NCBI GenBank assembly: GCA_902799355.1
Contig: CADCAG010000025.1
Coordinates: 1 to 64,000, forward strand
Direction of reading: 5' to 3'
Source of the DNA: an uncultured Bacteroidales bacterium
Lineage (GTDB): Bacteria; Bacteroidota; Bacteroidia; Bacteroidales; Bacteroidaceae
Length of the DNA: 64,000 nucleotides
The notes below the pieces were generated by a model, which had not been told where the DNA came from, searched no databases, and saw only the letters and a list, made by a program, of their open reading frames with translations. Position numbers and translations under genes: made by a program. This document shows, in pieces, positions 32,500 to 40,633 of this stretch (its first letter is position 1; each line of letters begins with the position of its first letter).

Positions 32500-35466
32500 T
32501 TATTTAATCACTACTTTACGGCCATTCACGATATAGATACCTTTCTTCAGAGGTAAGACGCGGCGTCCCTGCAGGTCGAAGCAGGAGGCCCCTACCAGAC
32601 CTCCCCGTGGGGAGGCTTCCGTACTCTCCCCCTCGGGAGAGAAGGTGGGGGGTTCTATCCCCGTGGTCTCTTCTCCGAAGTCCAGCTCATACTGGCGGAC
32701 GGCCGGGCTGCCACCGTTGGCAGGGATGTGGAAGTAGGCACGGCAGGCGCCGAGGGCCTTGCCGTTGGCAATGGTACGGTCGGTCTTGGCGTAGCCCAGC
32801 TTGTTGCCGGCAGCCAGCAGCAGGATGTCGTTGCGGTTGGCATCGGTAATCTCGAATGGATTATATGTGCCGACGAACGAGCCACCGTTGAAGTCAACCA
32901 CCGTCGATGCCGAGCTATTGATGTCCACTTTTTTGAATACAGGATTCTCGATGTCGCTACCACTCTCCCACTTCACGATATAAGGCTTGCCTGGCTCTAT
33001 GCTGGTTACGGTGTTGAAGTTCAGCGTCAGCACGCCGTTGTCGTCGAGGCTTGATGTAGAGCTGTCCAGTTCCTTGACGGTGGCGCCTTCTAAGATGGTG
33101 CCTTCGAAATTGCCAATATCAAACGGCAGGCACAGCGTATTCCAGTCACCGTCCTTATAGAGTGTGCGCCCAAGGAGGGCAACGCAGCGAGGCCAACTTG
33201 CTGCTTCTTGAATGACATAGCTGTTGATATCGCTATAGACAGTATTGTTGTAAATGGCAATACCTGGTACCCCTCCGTCGTTATCGGAGACATCCTTATC
33301 GTTACATCCCCTAACCTCGTAACCATCTGATTCTGGGTAGTGATAGTAGTTGCGAAGCAAAGTTCCGGAACGGTCACCGCAGACGGCACCGCTACGCTTG
33401 ATGTTGGGAACGTGGACTCCAAATGCCAAGTTGTCGCTCAAAGTACCATCATTATCTCCTGCGATGCCACCGAATTTCATACATTCCGTAGCACCGTTCT
33501 CGATGGTGAGCGTGGCTCTGCTGGTGCATCCGCTGACGGTACCAGTGTTATAGCCCACAATGCCGCCGTGATCATTGGTTTTGTCTACTGTAGCACGGAT
33601 GGTGACGCTGTTGGTGACGTGACAGTCGGTGACGGTGCCACTGTTGTAACCCACGATGCCACCGGTACGTTCAAAACCCGTGATGTCTGCATCGGTGAGG
33701 ATGATTCCGCTGATTACTGCATCAGCAATATAGCCGAAGAGTCCCTGAGTCCTTTCACTGCCCTGACGGATGCGGATCCCGCTGATGGTATGCCCGTTGC
33801 CGAGGAAATGACCGCGGAATCGGTTCGTAGTAATTTTGCCAATAGCTTCGAAATTGCTCTCATCGTCGCCGAGGCCTGCATCGTCAAACTGTAGGTCTGC
33901 GACCAACTTATACCACTTGGCATTGTTGCCGTATGTTTTGCCGTCGGTATCTTCAGCGCCAGTATTCACGCCATAGGCAAGCATCCTTAAATCTTTGCAG
34001 TTTTGAATGAGGTAGGGACTGCTCTCGGTACCTTCGCCCTGCCACTTGTCCACCAATATGGCTGCGCCGACGGTAACAGCTTCCGCAGGCATGGTAAAGG
34101 TGTAGCCGCTGATTTCTTCACCGTTCACGATATAGCTGGCATACTGGAACAAGGAAGTCACAGCGGGTAGTCCACCGCTAAGGGTAATGGTGGTGCCCGC
34201 AAGGTAATAAGGTGTAGCATCTACTGTAGTAGCCGGTGTAGTTGTAGTAGTTATGCCATCGGCCAGCATCAAAGGATAGACGGGCATGGTGCAGGTGACT
34301 TCCGTATTCTGTGCAGGCATGGTAAAGGTGTTGCCACTGATGGCTTCACCATTCACAGCATAACCGTCAATAAAGATGTAACCTACGGGCGGAGTGCCGG
34401 TCTGTGTACCGCTCAAGGTAATAGTCGTACCGTGGGCATAACAGCCGATTGCTCCGAAGGTGACGGTTGGAGCGGTGGTAGTAGTGATGCCTTCAGCAAG
34501 CGTTAGCATGTGAAGACCGACAGAGGCAGCGTTAGCGGTGACGTCGGCACCCTTCATGCCTACGTCTGCAGCGTTGACCACGCCTGCCACGTTGCAGTCG
34601 AAGTAATAGTTACGCTGCATGGAGGTGGCATAACCGTCGCCAGCAATGGCGCCATGCTTATTTTCGTTCGAAGCTGCGGCTACGGTGACGCCATTAGCGA
34701 AATTGTCGGTCAACGTTCCGTTGTTGAAGCCCACAATGCCACCGTAGCATTCACAGCCAATATAGTTAGTGCCAGCAATGGTAAGAGTGGCAGCGCTAAC
34801 ACACTCCGTGACGGTGCCGCTGTAGTTAAAGCCGATGAGGCCACCATGATAGTCCACATCGTTCTCGACTGTATGGATGGCTACGGTATTGGTGACATGG
34901 CAGTTGCTGATGGTTGTGTTAGCTTCGTTGCGTCCCGCAATGCCGCCACAGAAACTATGGCCAGTAATGCGGGTATTGGTGAGGGTGATAGCCTTCACCT
35001 CGGCGCCACTGCCAATATAACCGAAGAGAGCTTGGTAACCGCCGTTGTTGGCAGTGGTACCTGCGTTATAGATGCGGATGCCGCTGATGGTATTATCGTT
35101 GCCGTCGAAATGGCCTTGGAACTTGCGGATTGTACTTCCATGCCTACTACCGATGCCCGAGAAGTTGCTCTCGGTGCTTGTGGCATCGTCCCAAGTGGTG
35201 GTGGGACGTAGCGACGCGTCGACGGCATCGTTGAAGTCGATGTTGTTCATCACCTTGAAGTACTCGCCGCTGTAAGTTGTGCCGCTATTCACGTCGTCGG
35301 AGAGCTTGATGAGGTCTTCTACGGTCTTGATCTGGTAGGGCTTTGCCTCTGTGCCCTCATCGCCTGAATAGAGGGGGAACTGTTTGGTGGCCGCAGCCCA
35401 CGTCGCAGCAGTAGTCAGCAGAAGAAGTGCCAACATCAGGAGTCTCTTCGGTTTACTTTTTGCCAT
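32500..35466 (-). CDS. secreted GLUG-repeat surface protein
   Basis: A 988-aa secreted protein with signal peptide (MAKSKPKRLLMLALLLLTTA). Two modules (about 30-300 and 470-720) each begin with a segment like GTEAKPYQIKTVEDLIKLSD and contain GLUG-type beta-solenoid repeats (GGLIGFNYSGTVTECVSAAT, GGIVGYNSGTVTDCHVTNS). Between them are two copies of a small beta domain (GTTITLSGTQTG; TFTMPAQNTEVT). A further beta domain and a short sorting-like tail (DLQGRRVLPLKKGIYIVNGR) end the protein. About 20 residues before the tail come from a palindromic DNA insert. Such proteins are thought to act as adhesins or surface layers; binding partner unknown. Followed by the 51-aa gene. Confidence 0.85.
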   Translation of the reverse strand: MAKSKPKRLLMLALLLLTTAATWAAATKQFPLYSGDEGTEAKPYQIKTVEDLIKLSDDVNSGTTYSGEYFKVMNNIDFNDAVDASLRPTTTWDDATSTESNFSGIGSRHGSTIRKFQGHFDGNDNTISGIRIYNAGTTANNGGYQALFGYIGSGAEVKAITLTNTRITGHSFCGGIAGRNEANTTISNCHVTNTVAIHTVENDVDYHGGLIGFNYSGTVTECVSAATLTIAGTNYIGCECYGGIVGFNNGTLTDNFANGVTVAAASNENKHGAIAGDGYATSMQRNYYFDCNVAGVVNAADVGMKGADVTANAASVGLHMLTLAEGITTTTAPTVTFGAIGCYAHGTTITLSGTQTGTPPVGYIFIDGYAVNGEAISGNTFTMPAQNTEVTCTMPVYPLMLADGITTTTTPATTVDATPYYLAGTTITLSGGLPAVTSLFQYASYIVNGEEISGYTFTMPAEAVTVGAAILVDKWQGEGTESSPYLIQNCKDLRMLAYGVNTGAEDTDGKTYGNNAKWYKLVADLQFDDAGLGDDESNFEAIGKITTNRFRGHFLGNGHTISGIRIRQGSERTQGLFGYIADAVISGIILTDADITGFERTGGIVGYNSGTVTDCHVTNSVTIRATVDKTNDHGGIVGYNTGTVSGCTSRATLTIENGATECMKFGGIAGDNDGTLSDNLAFGVHVPNIKRSGAVCGDRSGTLLRNYYHYPESDGYEVRGCNDKDVSDNDGGVPGIAIYNNTVYSDINSYVIQEAASWPRCVALLGRTLYKDGDWNTLCLPFDIGNFEGTILEGATVKELDSSTSSLDDNGVLTLNFNTVTSIEPGKPYIVKWESGSDIENPVFKKVDINSSASTVVDFNGGSFVGTYNPFEITDANRNDILLLAAGNKLGYAKTDRTIANGKALGACRAYFHIPANGGSPAVRQYELDFGEETTGIEPPTFSPEGESTEASPRGGLVGASCFDLQGRRVLPLKKGIYIVNGRKVVIK
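32589..32652. repeat. palindromic element inserted in frame near the end of the GLUG gene
   Basis: CCTCCCC/GGGGAGG (32600-32615) and CTCTCCC/GGGAGAG (32624-32641) are nested within outer arms CCCCTACC (32589-32596) and GGTGGGG (32644-32650). Translated as FSPEGESTEASPRGGLVG-like residues. The layout is like the element at 15053-15124. Confidence 0.7.
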
Positions 35467-35582
35467 GATTGTATGGTTTTGGGTTAGTTTTCATAAGTTT
35501 ATGGTAGAGATGGAATCATCTCTATTTGTTCTTCGGCTGCAAAGTTACGACTTTTCCTTGAAACTTGAATCATCAAAATACA

Positions 35583-35649
35583 AAAAAAATAACGAGCTAA
35601 AGTAAAACTTTGCTCGCTATTTTGTTACTTTTGTGATTCCGGCGGGATT
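35583..35649. repeat. 67-bp direct repeat, copy 1: tRNA-Arg 3' end plus terminator
   Basis: Identical over 67 bp to 37621-37687. It contains the last about 15 nt of tRNA-Arg and the hairpin that ends that tRNA transcript, but no tRNA body. It looks like an attachment-site or duplication scar. Confidence 0.85.
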
Positions 35650-35725
35650 AACACCTACCTTGATTATCAAGCACTTAGAAGAGAATTTGCTACTTATTGG
35701 AACGCGGTAGCAAAATGACTATTCA

Positions 35726-36775
35726 TTATTCTGGAAAGATCTCTGCGAGCTTCTTGTCAATATCTTCGCCACGCAATCCACGGGCAACGATGGTGCCATC
35801 GGGAGCAAAGAGGATGAGTTCAGGAATGCTGTTGACGCCATAGAGCTCAGAGGCTATAGCCTGCGAGTTGATAATTTGCGGATAAGGGATTGCGTCGTCT
35901 TTGATGGCGCGTAGTGTAGCCTCGGGCTTGTCTTTTACTGCTACTCCAAGAGCAGTGAAGTTGCGGTCTTTATACTTCTCGTACAAGACAATGATTTTCG
36001 GTATTCCTGCGCGACAGGGACCACACCATGATGCCCAGAAATCTACGAGCACATACTTTCCACGACCCACATAGTCGCTCAGATGGGTGGTCTTGCCGTC
36101 GTATTCTACAGCAAAATCTCTGAACTTGTCACCCTCCTGCGGACGTGTCAGCAGTTTGTTCAATCTTTCTACATACTGAGTGGTGACAGGATGCTGTTGG
36201 ACAATCTCGCCACACTGGCTGACGAGTGGCAACACATTCTTAACATCGGCTACCGTTGAGTGGGGCAATGCCGTTAGCATCAGCACAGCGGTGAGGTCGT
36301 TGCGGTGGGCAAGGATGTAGTCTTTGGTAAGTTGGATGGCTTTGTCCTTATCACCAGCCTCGATGGCTTTTCCAATCTCACGTGTGGCATCAAACATGGC
36401 ATCGTTGAGTGGAGTGCCTCCTACGCGACACGACATCCAGTCATCCTGTGTGATAATGATATTGCCTGCCTCGAGGAAGAGTGGAAAGCGCTGTGTACGA
36501 ATGCCGTATGGAATTTTGATTTCCAATATGAGTGCAGCAATCTGAGGTTTGTCTACCGTTCCACTGATGGCAACCTTGTTTCCTTGTAAGGCAAACTTCT
36601 CCGTGATAGGCGCTTGGCTTGCAAAGTCGGCCAAATAGAAGCTGTCAACCTTGGCCTCTTCTTTTTTCAGTTCTTCTATCAGTGGTGTTATGTCACAACT
36701 CAATGTGTAAGTATTTTGTGCCCAGCCCGTCATAACAACAAGGGCTAGCAGAATAGTTGTAATAGTTTTCTTCAT
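35726..36775 (-). CDS. TlpA-type thioredoxin-fold lipoprotein/periplasmic protein with DUF4369-like domain
   Basis: From ATG 36775 the product is 349 aa with a signal peptide (MKKTITTILLALVVMTGWAQ); the 43 codons upstream are not signal-like. The N-terminal part (25-130; LQGNKVAISGTVDKPQIAAL) looks like the DUF4369 domain common in Bacteroidetes thioredoxins. The C-terminal thioredoxin domain has the redox motif FWASWCGPCRAGIPKI near residue 250 and ends VARGLRGEDIDKKLAEIFPE. It probably reduces or oxidises periplasmic disulfides. It is the only clearly intact gene besides the antitoxin between the two 67-bp direct repeats. The gap up to 36971 shows nothing else. Confidence 0.87.
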   Translation of the reverse strand: MKKTITTILLALVVMTGWAQNTYTLSCDITPLIEELKKEEAKVDSFYLADFASQAPITEKFALQGNKVAISGTVDKPQIAALILEIKIPYGIRTQRFPLFLEAGNIIITQDDWMSCRVGGTPLNDAMFDATREIGKAIEAGDKDKAIQLTKDYILAHRNDLTAVLMLTALPHSTVADVKNVLPLVSQCGEIVQQHPVTTQYVERLNKLLTRPQEGDKFRDFAVEYDGKTTHLSDYVGRGKYVLVDFWASWCGPCRAGIPKIIVLYEKYKDRNFTALGVAVKDKPEATLRAIKDDAIPYPQIINSQAIASELYGVNSIPELILFAPDGTIVARGLRGEDIDKKLAEIFPE

Positions 36776-36970
36776 ATTTGGTTTATCTAAGTTGTAGTAT
36801 CTTTTAGTTATATATACGCTCAAAATTGCTAAAATATGGCGCATATGGTTGTTAATTATTTCTAAATGGCTTAAAACAATGAGACTCCCTCTGCCCGAAA
36901 GCAAAGAAAGTCTCTCAATTATTAATCTTCTCGTCTCATCATTAGTTATGGTCTATGGATTGGTAAGCTC

Positions 36971-37276
36971 TTAATAAATTGGTCGTACTACCTCCACTCT
37001 CAATCCGAGAGCATTGATGATACGATAGAACACTCCGACACTAGGAACAATGACACCATTCTCTATCTTAGAGATATAAGACTTAGTGGTGTTGGTACGA
37101 CGTGCTAACTCCTCCTGAGTTACCTTAGCCTCTTTTCTGGCATCCTGAAGTATCTGACCAGAATAGAAAGAATAAGCAGCTTCTTCTGCCTGAATACGCT
37201 CAGGTGTACCCTCCTTGCCAAACTTGGCGTCAAGTACGAGATCGTAGTCAACGATTTTGTGATTGTTTGTCTGCAT
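36971..37276 (-). CDS. HigA-type antitoxin / XRE-family HTH regulator
   Basis: A 101-aa protein whose C-terminal half is an XRE helix-turn-helix (ARKEAKVTQEELARRTNTTK, then SYISKIENGVIVPSVGVFYR). The N-terminal 40 residues are as in Bacteroidales HigA antitoxins paired with Gp49/HigB toxins. It overlaps the end of the upstream toxin remnant by 29 bp, the usual toxin-first HigBA arrangement. HigA would bind and repress the operon promoter and neutralise HigB. Since the toxin gene here is broken, the antitoxin is an orphan. Confidence 0.87.
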   Translation of the reverse strand: MQTNNHKIVDYDLVLDAKFGKEGTPERIQAEEAAYSFYSGQILQDARKEAKVTQEELARRTNTTKSYISKIENGVIVPSVGVFYRIINALGLRVEVVRPIY

Positions 37277-37450
37277 AATATGCCTCCTTAATTTTTATTG
37301 CTTTTTCTATTTCGTTTGTTGGTGTTTTCTGAGTCTTCTTCTGAAACCCATTGAATAATACAACAATCTGTCCGTCATCAAAGATAAAGAATACACGGTA
37401 GACATAAACGCCTCAAAATAACCACCGTATGTAAGAATCTTACGCTTCAT
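37248..37450 (-). pseudogene. HigB (Gp49-like) toxin, internally deleted
   Basis: ATG 37450 opens MKRKILTYGGYFEAF, a normal start of Bacteroidales HigB toxins. The typical ending, YRVFFIFDDGQIVVLFNGFQ and KKTQKTPTNEIEKAIKIKEA, lies in another frame and stops at TGA 37248-37250, inside the antitoxin gene. About 40-45 residues between the two parts are missing compared with the family, as I remember it (about 110 aa). The junction is near 37403-37410. The product could not be an active mRNA-cleaving toxin. Confidence 0.82.
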
Positions 37451-37551
37451 GGGTGCAAAGATACAAAAAGTTGTCGTATCCTACAACTTTTTGAATAATA
37501 ATTTTATAGAAATAGCACACATACAAATAAGAGAGGTATTAAAATACCTCT

Positions 37552-37567
37552 CTTTGTGATTCCGGCG
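37552..37567. repeat. third, short copy of the tRNA-Arg 3' end
   Basis: TTTGTGATTCCGGCG (37553-37567) is identical to the 3' end of tRNA-Arg. On its outer side is a hairpin GAGAGGTATT/AATACCTCTC-like (about 37531-37552), typical of post-tRNA terminators but unlike the one in the 67-bp repeat. Confidence 0.6.
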
Positions 37568-37620
37568 AATTGACTTTGTCGAACCCTTAGCCCTGCCACG
37601 GGCTAATGGTTACAAAAAGC

Positions 37621-37655
37621 AAAAAAATAACGAGCTAAAGTAAAACTTTGCTCGC
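37621..37655 (-). terminator. terminator of tRNA-Arg (in copy 2 of the 67-bp repeat)
   Basis: On the minus strand CGAGCAAAGT and ACTTTAGCTCG pair with one bulge (37631-37654), followed by TTATTTTTTT. Copy 2 of the direct repeat spans 37621-37687. Confidence 0.75.
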
Positions 37656-37671
37656 TATTTTGTTACTTTTG

Positions 37672-37745
37672 TGATTCCGGCGGGATTCAAACCCACAACC
37701 TTCTGATCCGTAGTCAGATGCTCTATTCAGTTGAGCTACGGAACC
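37672..37745 (-). tRNA. tRNA-Arg (anticodon ACG)
   Basis: The 74-nt minus-strand sequence folds as a tRNA: acceptor GGTTCCG/CGGAATC, D arm with AGCTCAACTGAATAGAGC, anticodon stem TCTGA/TCAGA with loop CTACGGA (anticodon ACG), T arm GTGGG-TTTGAAT-CCCGC and discriminator A. CCA is not encoded. It has a full -33/-7 promoter upstream. Its 3' end is duplicated at 35635-35649 and partly at 37553-37567. Confidence 0.95.
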
Positions 37746-37811
37746 CTCTCTTGGCTCCTCTTCTTATCCGACTTGCGCTAAACGCAGCGGTCGATTTCTG
37801 ATTTGCGGGTG

Positions 37812-37843
37812 CAAAGGTACGGAGTTTTTTCGTAACCACCAAA
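37812..37843 (-). promoter_or_regulatory. promoter of tRNA-Arg
   Basis: On the minus strand TTTG (37840-37843), 20 bp, then TACCTTTG (37812-37819), about 67 bp before the tRNA 5' end. Confidence 0.65.
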
Positions 37844-37954
37844 TGTTTTGCAGACTTTTTTTCAAAAAAGTGCTTTTTATAACATTTTTGGCCACAAATG
37901 GTGGTAAATTGACTTTTTTTTATTTACTTTGTCGAGTAAAACTACTGGCAAGCT

Positions 37955-40615
37955 ATGAAAAAACTGTTATTGCTTGGGATGCTGACATCTGCCCTCGTCG
38001 TGTCTGCTCAAACGACGCAGGACTCCTTGCGCGTACGTATAGGATATGGTAAAGGCGACGTGAACACGATAGCCGGTGCCGTCAGCAAGGTGACGGAGAA
38101 AAGGATGAACAAGGGTCTTGTGAACAACTCGCTGGATGCGCTGAACGGTCAGGCGGCAGGTGTGACGGTACAGTCGAGCGGCAACCAGGAGGCGATGTTG
38201 TCGGCAGTGCGCGTGCGTGGTACCACGTCGCTGACGGGTGGCAACGACCCACTGGTTATCATTGACGGTGTACAGAGCGACATCATGTCACTGTATATGA
38301 TTTACCCTGCGGACATTGAGAGTTTCACTATTCTGAAGGATGCCTCCGAGACGGCACAGTATGGCAGTCGCGGTGCTGCGGGTGTCATTGAGGTAGCCAC
38401 GAAGAAGGGCAAGGGCGAGAAGTTCCATATAGCCTATAACGGCAGCATCGGTGTGCAAGACGTCTACAAGACGGTGGAGATGCTCAACGCCTCTGAGTTT
38501 CGTGCTGCTGCGAAGTCTCTGGGTATCAACATCATAGACAAGGGGTACGATACCGACTTCACGCAGTCGCCAATCCGTACGGGTTATGTACAGAATCACC
38601 ACATTGCCTTTGGTGGCGGTACAGAAACGGCCAACTACCGTGTGTCGGTGGGTATTCAAGACCATCAGACTGTCATCAAGAACAACCGCTATCGCAACTA
38701 TAGCGCAAAGGTCGACGTCAGTCAGCTGGCTTTTGAGAACAGGCTGACGGTAGACCTGGGTGTCTTCGGTTCGTTGCAGAAGGACGACTACATCCCCTTC
38801 CCGCAGCAGCTGTTCTATTCAGCAGCGACCTTCAACCCCACCTTTGCCGACGGTAAGAATGCCAGCAATGGCTACGACCAGGTGACGGAGGCGCTATGGA
38901 TCAGCAACCCCAACGCCATTCTGGAGGTGCAGGACGATGCGAACAATGCGCACTTCAATACGCACCTGAAGGCGAAGGTTGACCTGGGCTACGGTCTTAC
39001 GTTGCGGGCTTTCGGCTCCTTCTCCTACAACAACATTCTGGGCGGCCACTACTACCCTACCTACGTCACGAATGACGGCGAGGCATACCGCAAGGAGACA
39101 AAGAGTGAAGAGAAGCTGGGTAACCTGTCGCTCAACTGGGAGCACCACTTCGGCAAGCACCATCTGAACACGCTGTTCCTGACGGAAGCGCGAAGCGAAT
39201 CGCAGAAGGGTTTCTACACGACGACTACGAAGTTCTCGACAGATGCCTTCGGCTACGACAACCTGTCGGCAGGTGCTGCCCGTCCGTGGGACGGCACGAA
39301 CTCATTCTATATAGACTCGCACATGGAGTCGTTCCTGTTTCGTGCCAACTACTCGTATAAAGAGCGCTATACGGTGACCGTCAACGCGCGTACGGACGGC
39401 TCGTCGAAGGTGGGACGTAACAACCGCTGGGGCTTCTTCCCTTCTATCAGCGGTGCGTGGGTGGTCAGCGACGAAGCGTTCATGAAGCCGCTGACATGGG
39501 TTAGCAAGCTGAAGGTGCGCATGGGTTATGGACGCAGCGGTAACCTGGGAGGTATAGACTCCTACCTGTCGCAGCAGCTCGTCCAGCCCAATGGTGTCGT
39601 CAGCGTGAATGGTGCACCCACAACGACGCTGGGCATTATCCGCAATGCGAACCCCGACCTGCGATGGGAAATCAAGCGGACATTCAACGTGGGTGTGGAC
39701 ATGGCATTCTGGCAGAACCGCATCCTGCTGTCTGCCGATTTCTATACCTCGCGAACGTCAGACCTGCTCTACAACTATACCGTTCCCGTTCCGCCCTACA
39801 CCTACAACAAGCTGTTGGCGAACATCGGCAAGATGCGCAACCACGGCTTCGAGATTGGTTTCGGCATTACGCCCATCAGCAACAAGGATATGCTGTTGAG
39901 CATCAATATGAACTGGAGCTTCCAGCGTAACAAGCTGGTAACGCTGGACGGTGAGTTCAACGGCCAGTATCTGACGGCACCGTCTGTGAAGGGCATCTCG
40001 TCGCTGTATGGTGCAGGATTCCACGGTTCCAGCGACGTCTGCTACCAGATAGTCGGTGAGCCGCTGGGCGTCTTCCTGTTGCCCCACTGCAAGGGGCTCA
40101 TTACCTATGAGGACGGCACGAAGGAGTATGACGTCACTGACGAGAAATATGTCTGTGGTCAGGCCACTCCGAAGGCCAGGATGGGTTCGAATATTGCCTT
40201 CCGCTATCGTCAGTGGGACATCGCCATCCAGATGAACGGTGCCTTTGGCCACAAGATTTTCAACGGCACGTCGCTGACCTATATGAATATGCTCTCGCTG
40301 CCTAACTACAATGTGATGAAGGGTGCGCCGGAGATGAACATCCACGACCAGACCATCAGCGACTACTGGCTGGAGGATGGCGACTACGTGAACATCGACT
40401 ACGTCACCATTGGCTGGGATGTCCCCATCCGTTCACGCTTCGTCAAGAGTCTGCGCCTCTCGTGCTCCGTCAATAACCTGGCCACGATAACGGGTTACTC
40501 AGGACTGACGCCGATGATCAACTCGTCGGTCATCGACTCCTCACTGGGCGTTGACGACAAGCGGTCGTATCCCGTATACCGCTCGTACTCTATTGGCTTA
40601 AATATACAATTCTAA
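37955..40615 (+). CDS. SusC/RagA-type TonB-dependent outer membrane transporter
   Basis: An 886-aa protein with signal peptide (MKKLLLLGMLTSALVVSAQ). The plug domain starts almost at once (VTEKRMNKGLVNNSLDALNG, then VRVRGTTSLTGGNDPLVIID and AQYGSRGAAGVIEVATKKG). The usual N-terminal carboxypeptidase-like domain of SusC proteins is absent, which makes it shorter than the roughly 1000 aa norm. The rest is a 22-strand-type barrel ending YRSYSIGLNIQF. With SusD it would import a glycan or peptide using TonB energy. The SusD gene follows 18 bp downstream. No enzymes or regulators accompany the pair, so the substrate is not indicated. Confidence 0.93.
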   Translation: MKKLLLLGMLTSALVVSAQTTQDSLRVRIGYGKGDVNTIAGAVSKVTEKRMNKGLVNNSLDALNGQAAGVTVQSSGNQEAMLSAVRVRGTTSLTGGNDPLVIIDGVQSDIMSLYMIYPADIESFTILKDASETAQYGSRGAAGVIEVATKKGKGEKFHIAYNGSIGVQDVYKTVEMLNASEFRAAAKSLGINIIDKGYDTDFTQSPIRTGYVQNHHIAFGGGTETANYRVSVGIQDHQTVIKNNRYRNYSAKVDVSQLAFENRLTVDLGVFGSLQKDDYIPFPQQLFYSAATFNPTFADGKNASNGYDQVTEALWISNPNAILEVQDDANNAHFNTHLKAKVDLGYGLTLRAFGSFSYNNILGGHYYPTYVTNDGEAYRKETKSEEKLGNLSLNWEHHFGKHHLNTLFLTEARSESQKGFYTTTTKFSTDAFGYDNLSAGAARPWDGTNSFYIDSHMESFLFRANYSYKERYTVTVNARTDGSSKVGRNNRWGFFPSISGAWVVSDEAFMKPLTWVSKLKVRMGYGRSGNLGGIDSYLSQQLVQPNGVVSVNGAPTTTLGIIRNANPDLRWEIKRTFNVGVDMAFWQNRILLSADFYTSRTSDLLYNYTVPVPPYTYNKLLANIGKMRNHGFEIGFGITPISNKDMLLSINMNWSFQRNKLVTLDGEFNGQYLTAPSVKGISSLYGAGFHGSSDVCYQIVGEPLGVFLLPHCKGLITYEDGTKEYDVTDEKYVCGQATPKARMGSNIAFRYRQWDIAIQMNGAFGHKIFNGTSLTYMNMLSLPNYNVMKGAPEMNIHDQTISDYWLEDGDYVNIDYVTIGWDVPIRSRFVKSLRLSCSVNNLATITGYSGLTPMINSSVIDSSLGVDDKRSYPVYRSYSIGLNIQF

Positions 40616-40633
40616 CCAAAGAACAAGAATATC

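Noticed and set aside
35583..35649. Possible second tRNA-Arg gene
   Set aside because: Only the 3' end and terminator are present; no anticodon arm or D arm can be formed.
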